Origin: Methyloglobulus sp.
GTDB lineage: Bacteria; Pseudomonadota; Gammaproteobacteria; Methylococcales; Methylomonadaceae
DNA length: 5,162 nucleotides
Assembly (NCBI GenBank): GCA_013140405.1
Contig: JABFSV010000532.1
Location: 1 to 5,162, forward strand
Reading direction: 5' to 3'
Below, piece by piece: positions 4,988-5,162 of this stretch. How positions within the stretch are numbered: position 1 is the stretch's first letter; the number at the start of each line of letters is the position of its first letter. Both the position numbers and the translations under genes were made by a program. The notes under the pieces are model-generated. The model made no database searches. It was not told the origin of the DNA and saw only the letters and a program-made list of their open reading frames with translations.

Positions 4988-5162
4988 ATGAAACTCACTA
5001 ACATAAAGCGTGCTGGCTTATATACAGCAATAGTGCTTACCTTATGCTCGTTGGGCGTTTATGCAGAAGAAAAACAGGACGAACCTTATATGAACAAAGA
5101 CCAAGTCAACGGCACAGTCGATGAAACCAAAGGTAAAGTAAAAGAAGTCACTGGCAAGATAT
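4988..5162 (+). CDS. exported CsbD-family protein (3' truncated by window edge)
   Basis: The first 58 residues of a protein that runs off the window. Residues 1-26 form a Sec signal peptide: a basic start (MKLTNIKR), a hydrophobic core (AGLYTAIVLTLCSLG), and a likely signal peptidase I site after V24-Y25-A26. C20 is not in a proper lipobox because Leu precedes it. After a short acidic linker (EEKQDEPY, residues 27-34), residue 35 begins a CsbD domain, MNKDQVNGTVDETKGKVKE. Over 23 aligned residues, 16 match the upstream CsbD protein, and the first 17 bases of the domain are identical in both genes. The mature protein should be periplasmic, whereas CsbD proteins are usually cytoplasmic. The start is supported by GGGA (4978-4981), six bases before the ATG. 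The C-terminal part of the domain cannot be judged here. Confidence 0.85.
   Translation, partial: MKLTNIKRAGLYTAIVLTLCSLGVYAEEKQDEPYMNKDQVNGTVDETKGKVKEVTGKI

Noticed and set aside
5090..5162. Met35 (5090) as the true start of the second CsbD protein
   Set aside because: The ATG at 4988 has a GGGA site at proper spacing and gives a well-formed signal peptide. No ribosome binding site precedes 5090.

Overview
The window looks like chromosomal DNA of a Gram-negative bacterium, most likely a beta- or gammaproteobacterium. The evidence is an outer-membrane-type lipoprotein with an OmpA peptidoglycan-binding domain, a four-helix bacterial cytochrome b561 module, and sigma70-like promoters. Base composition is moderate, with AT-rich intergenic stretches. 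I cannot name the genus from sequence alone. All recognised genes are on the + strand.

Layout: (1) 1-120 is the 3' end of a gene whose Ala/Arg-rich helical tail resembles DUF4398 envelope proteins. (2) 141-932, 20 bp downstream, encodes a DUF4398-like plus OmpA lipoprotein that should tether the outer membrane to peptidoglycan. (3) 933-1318 is a 386-bp non-coding region with a weak terminator candidate, a near-consensus sigma70 promoter (TTGACA-16-TATTAT) covered by a 28-bp imperfect palindrome, and a leader of about 180 nt holding a small hairpin and two 10-bp direct repeats. (4) 1319-4567 is the centrepiece: one 1082-residue ORF joining a complete cytochrome b561 domain (four TM helices, four candidate haem-ligand His) to a complete ten-helix type-II-like P-type cation ATPase. 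(5) 4720-4896 is a 58-residue CsbD-family protein. (6) 4988-5162 is the start of a second CsbD protein carrying a signal peptide, cut by the window edge. A 9-bp perfect inverted repeat lies between the two csbD genes.

The genes read as an envelope and stress-homeostasis neighbourhood: peptidoglycan tethering, a redox-linked ion pump, and a cytoplasmic/exported pair of CsbD proteins. The strongest candidate for something new is the cytochrome b561-P-type ATPase fusion. Its topology is self-consistent and both halves keep their key residues, which suggests that quinone-pool or metal redox chemistry could be coupled to, or could gate, ATP-driven ion transport. The transported ion and any coupling are inference. 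The palindromic promoter suggests the pump is tightly regulated.
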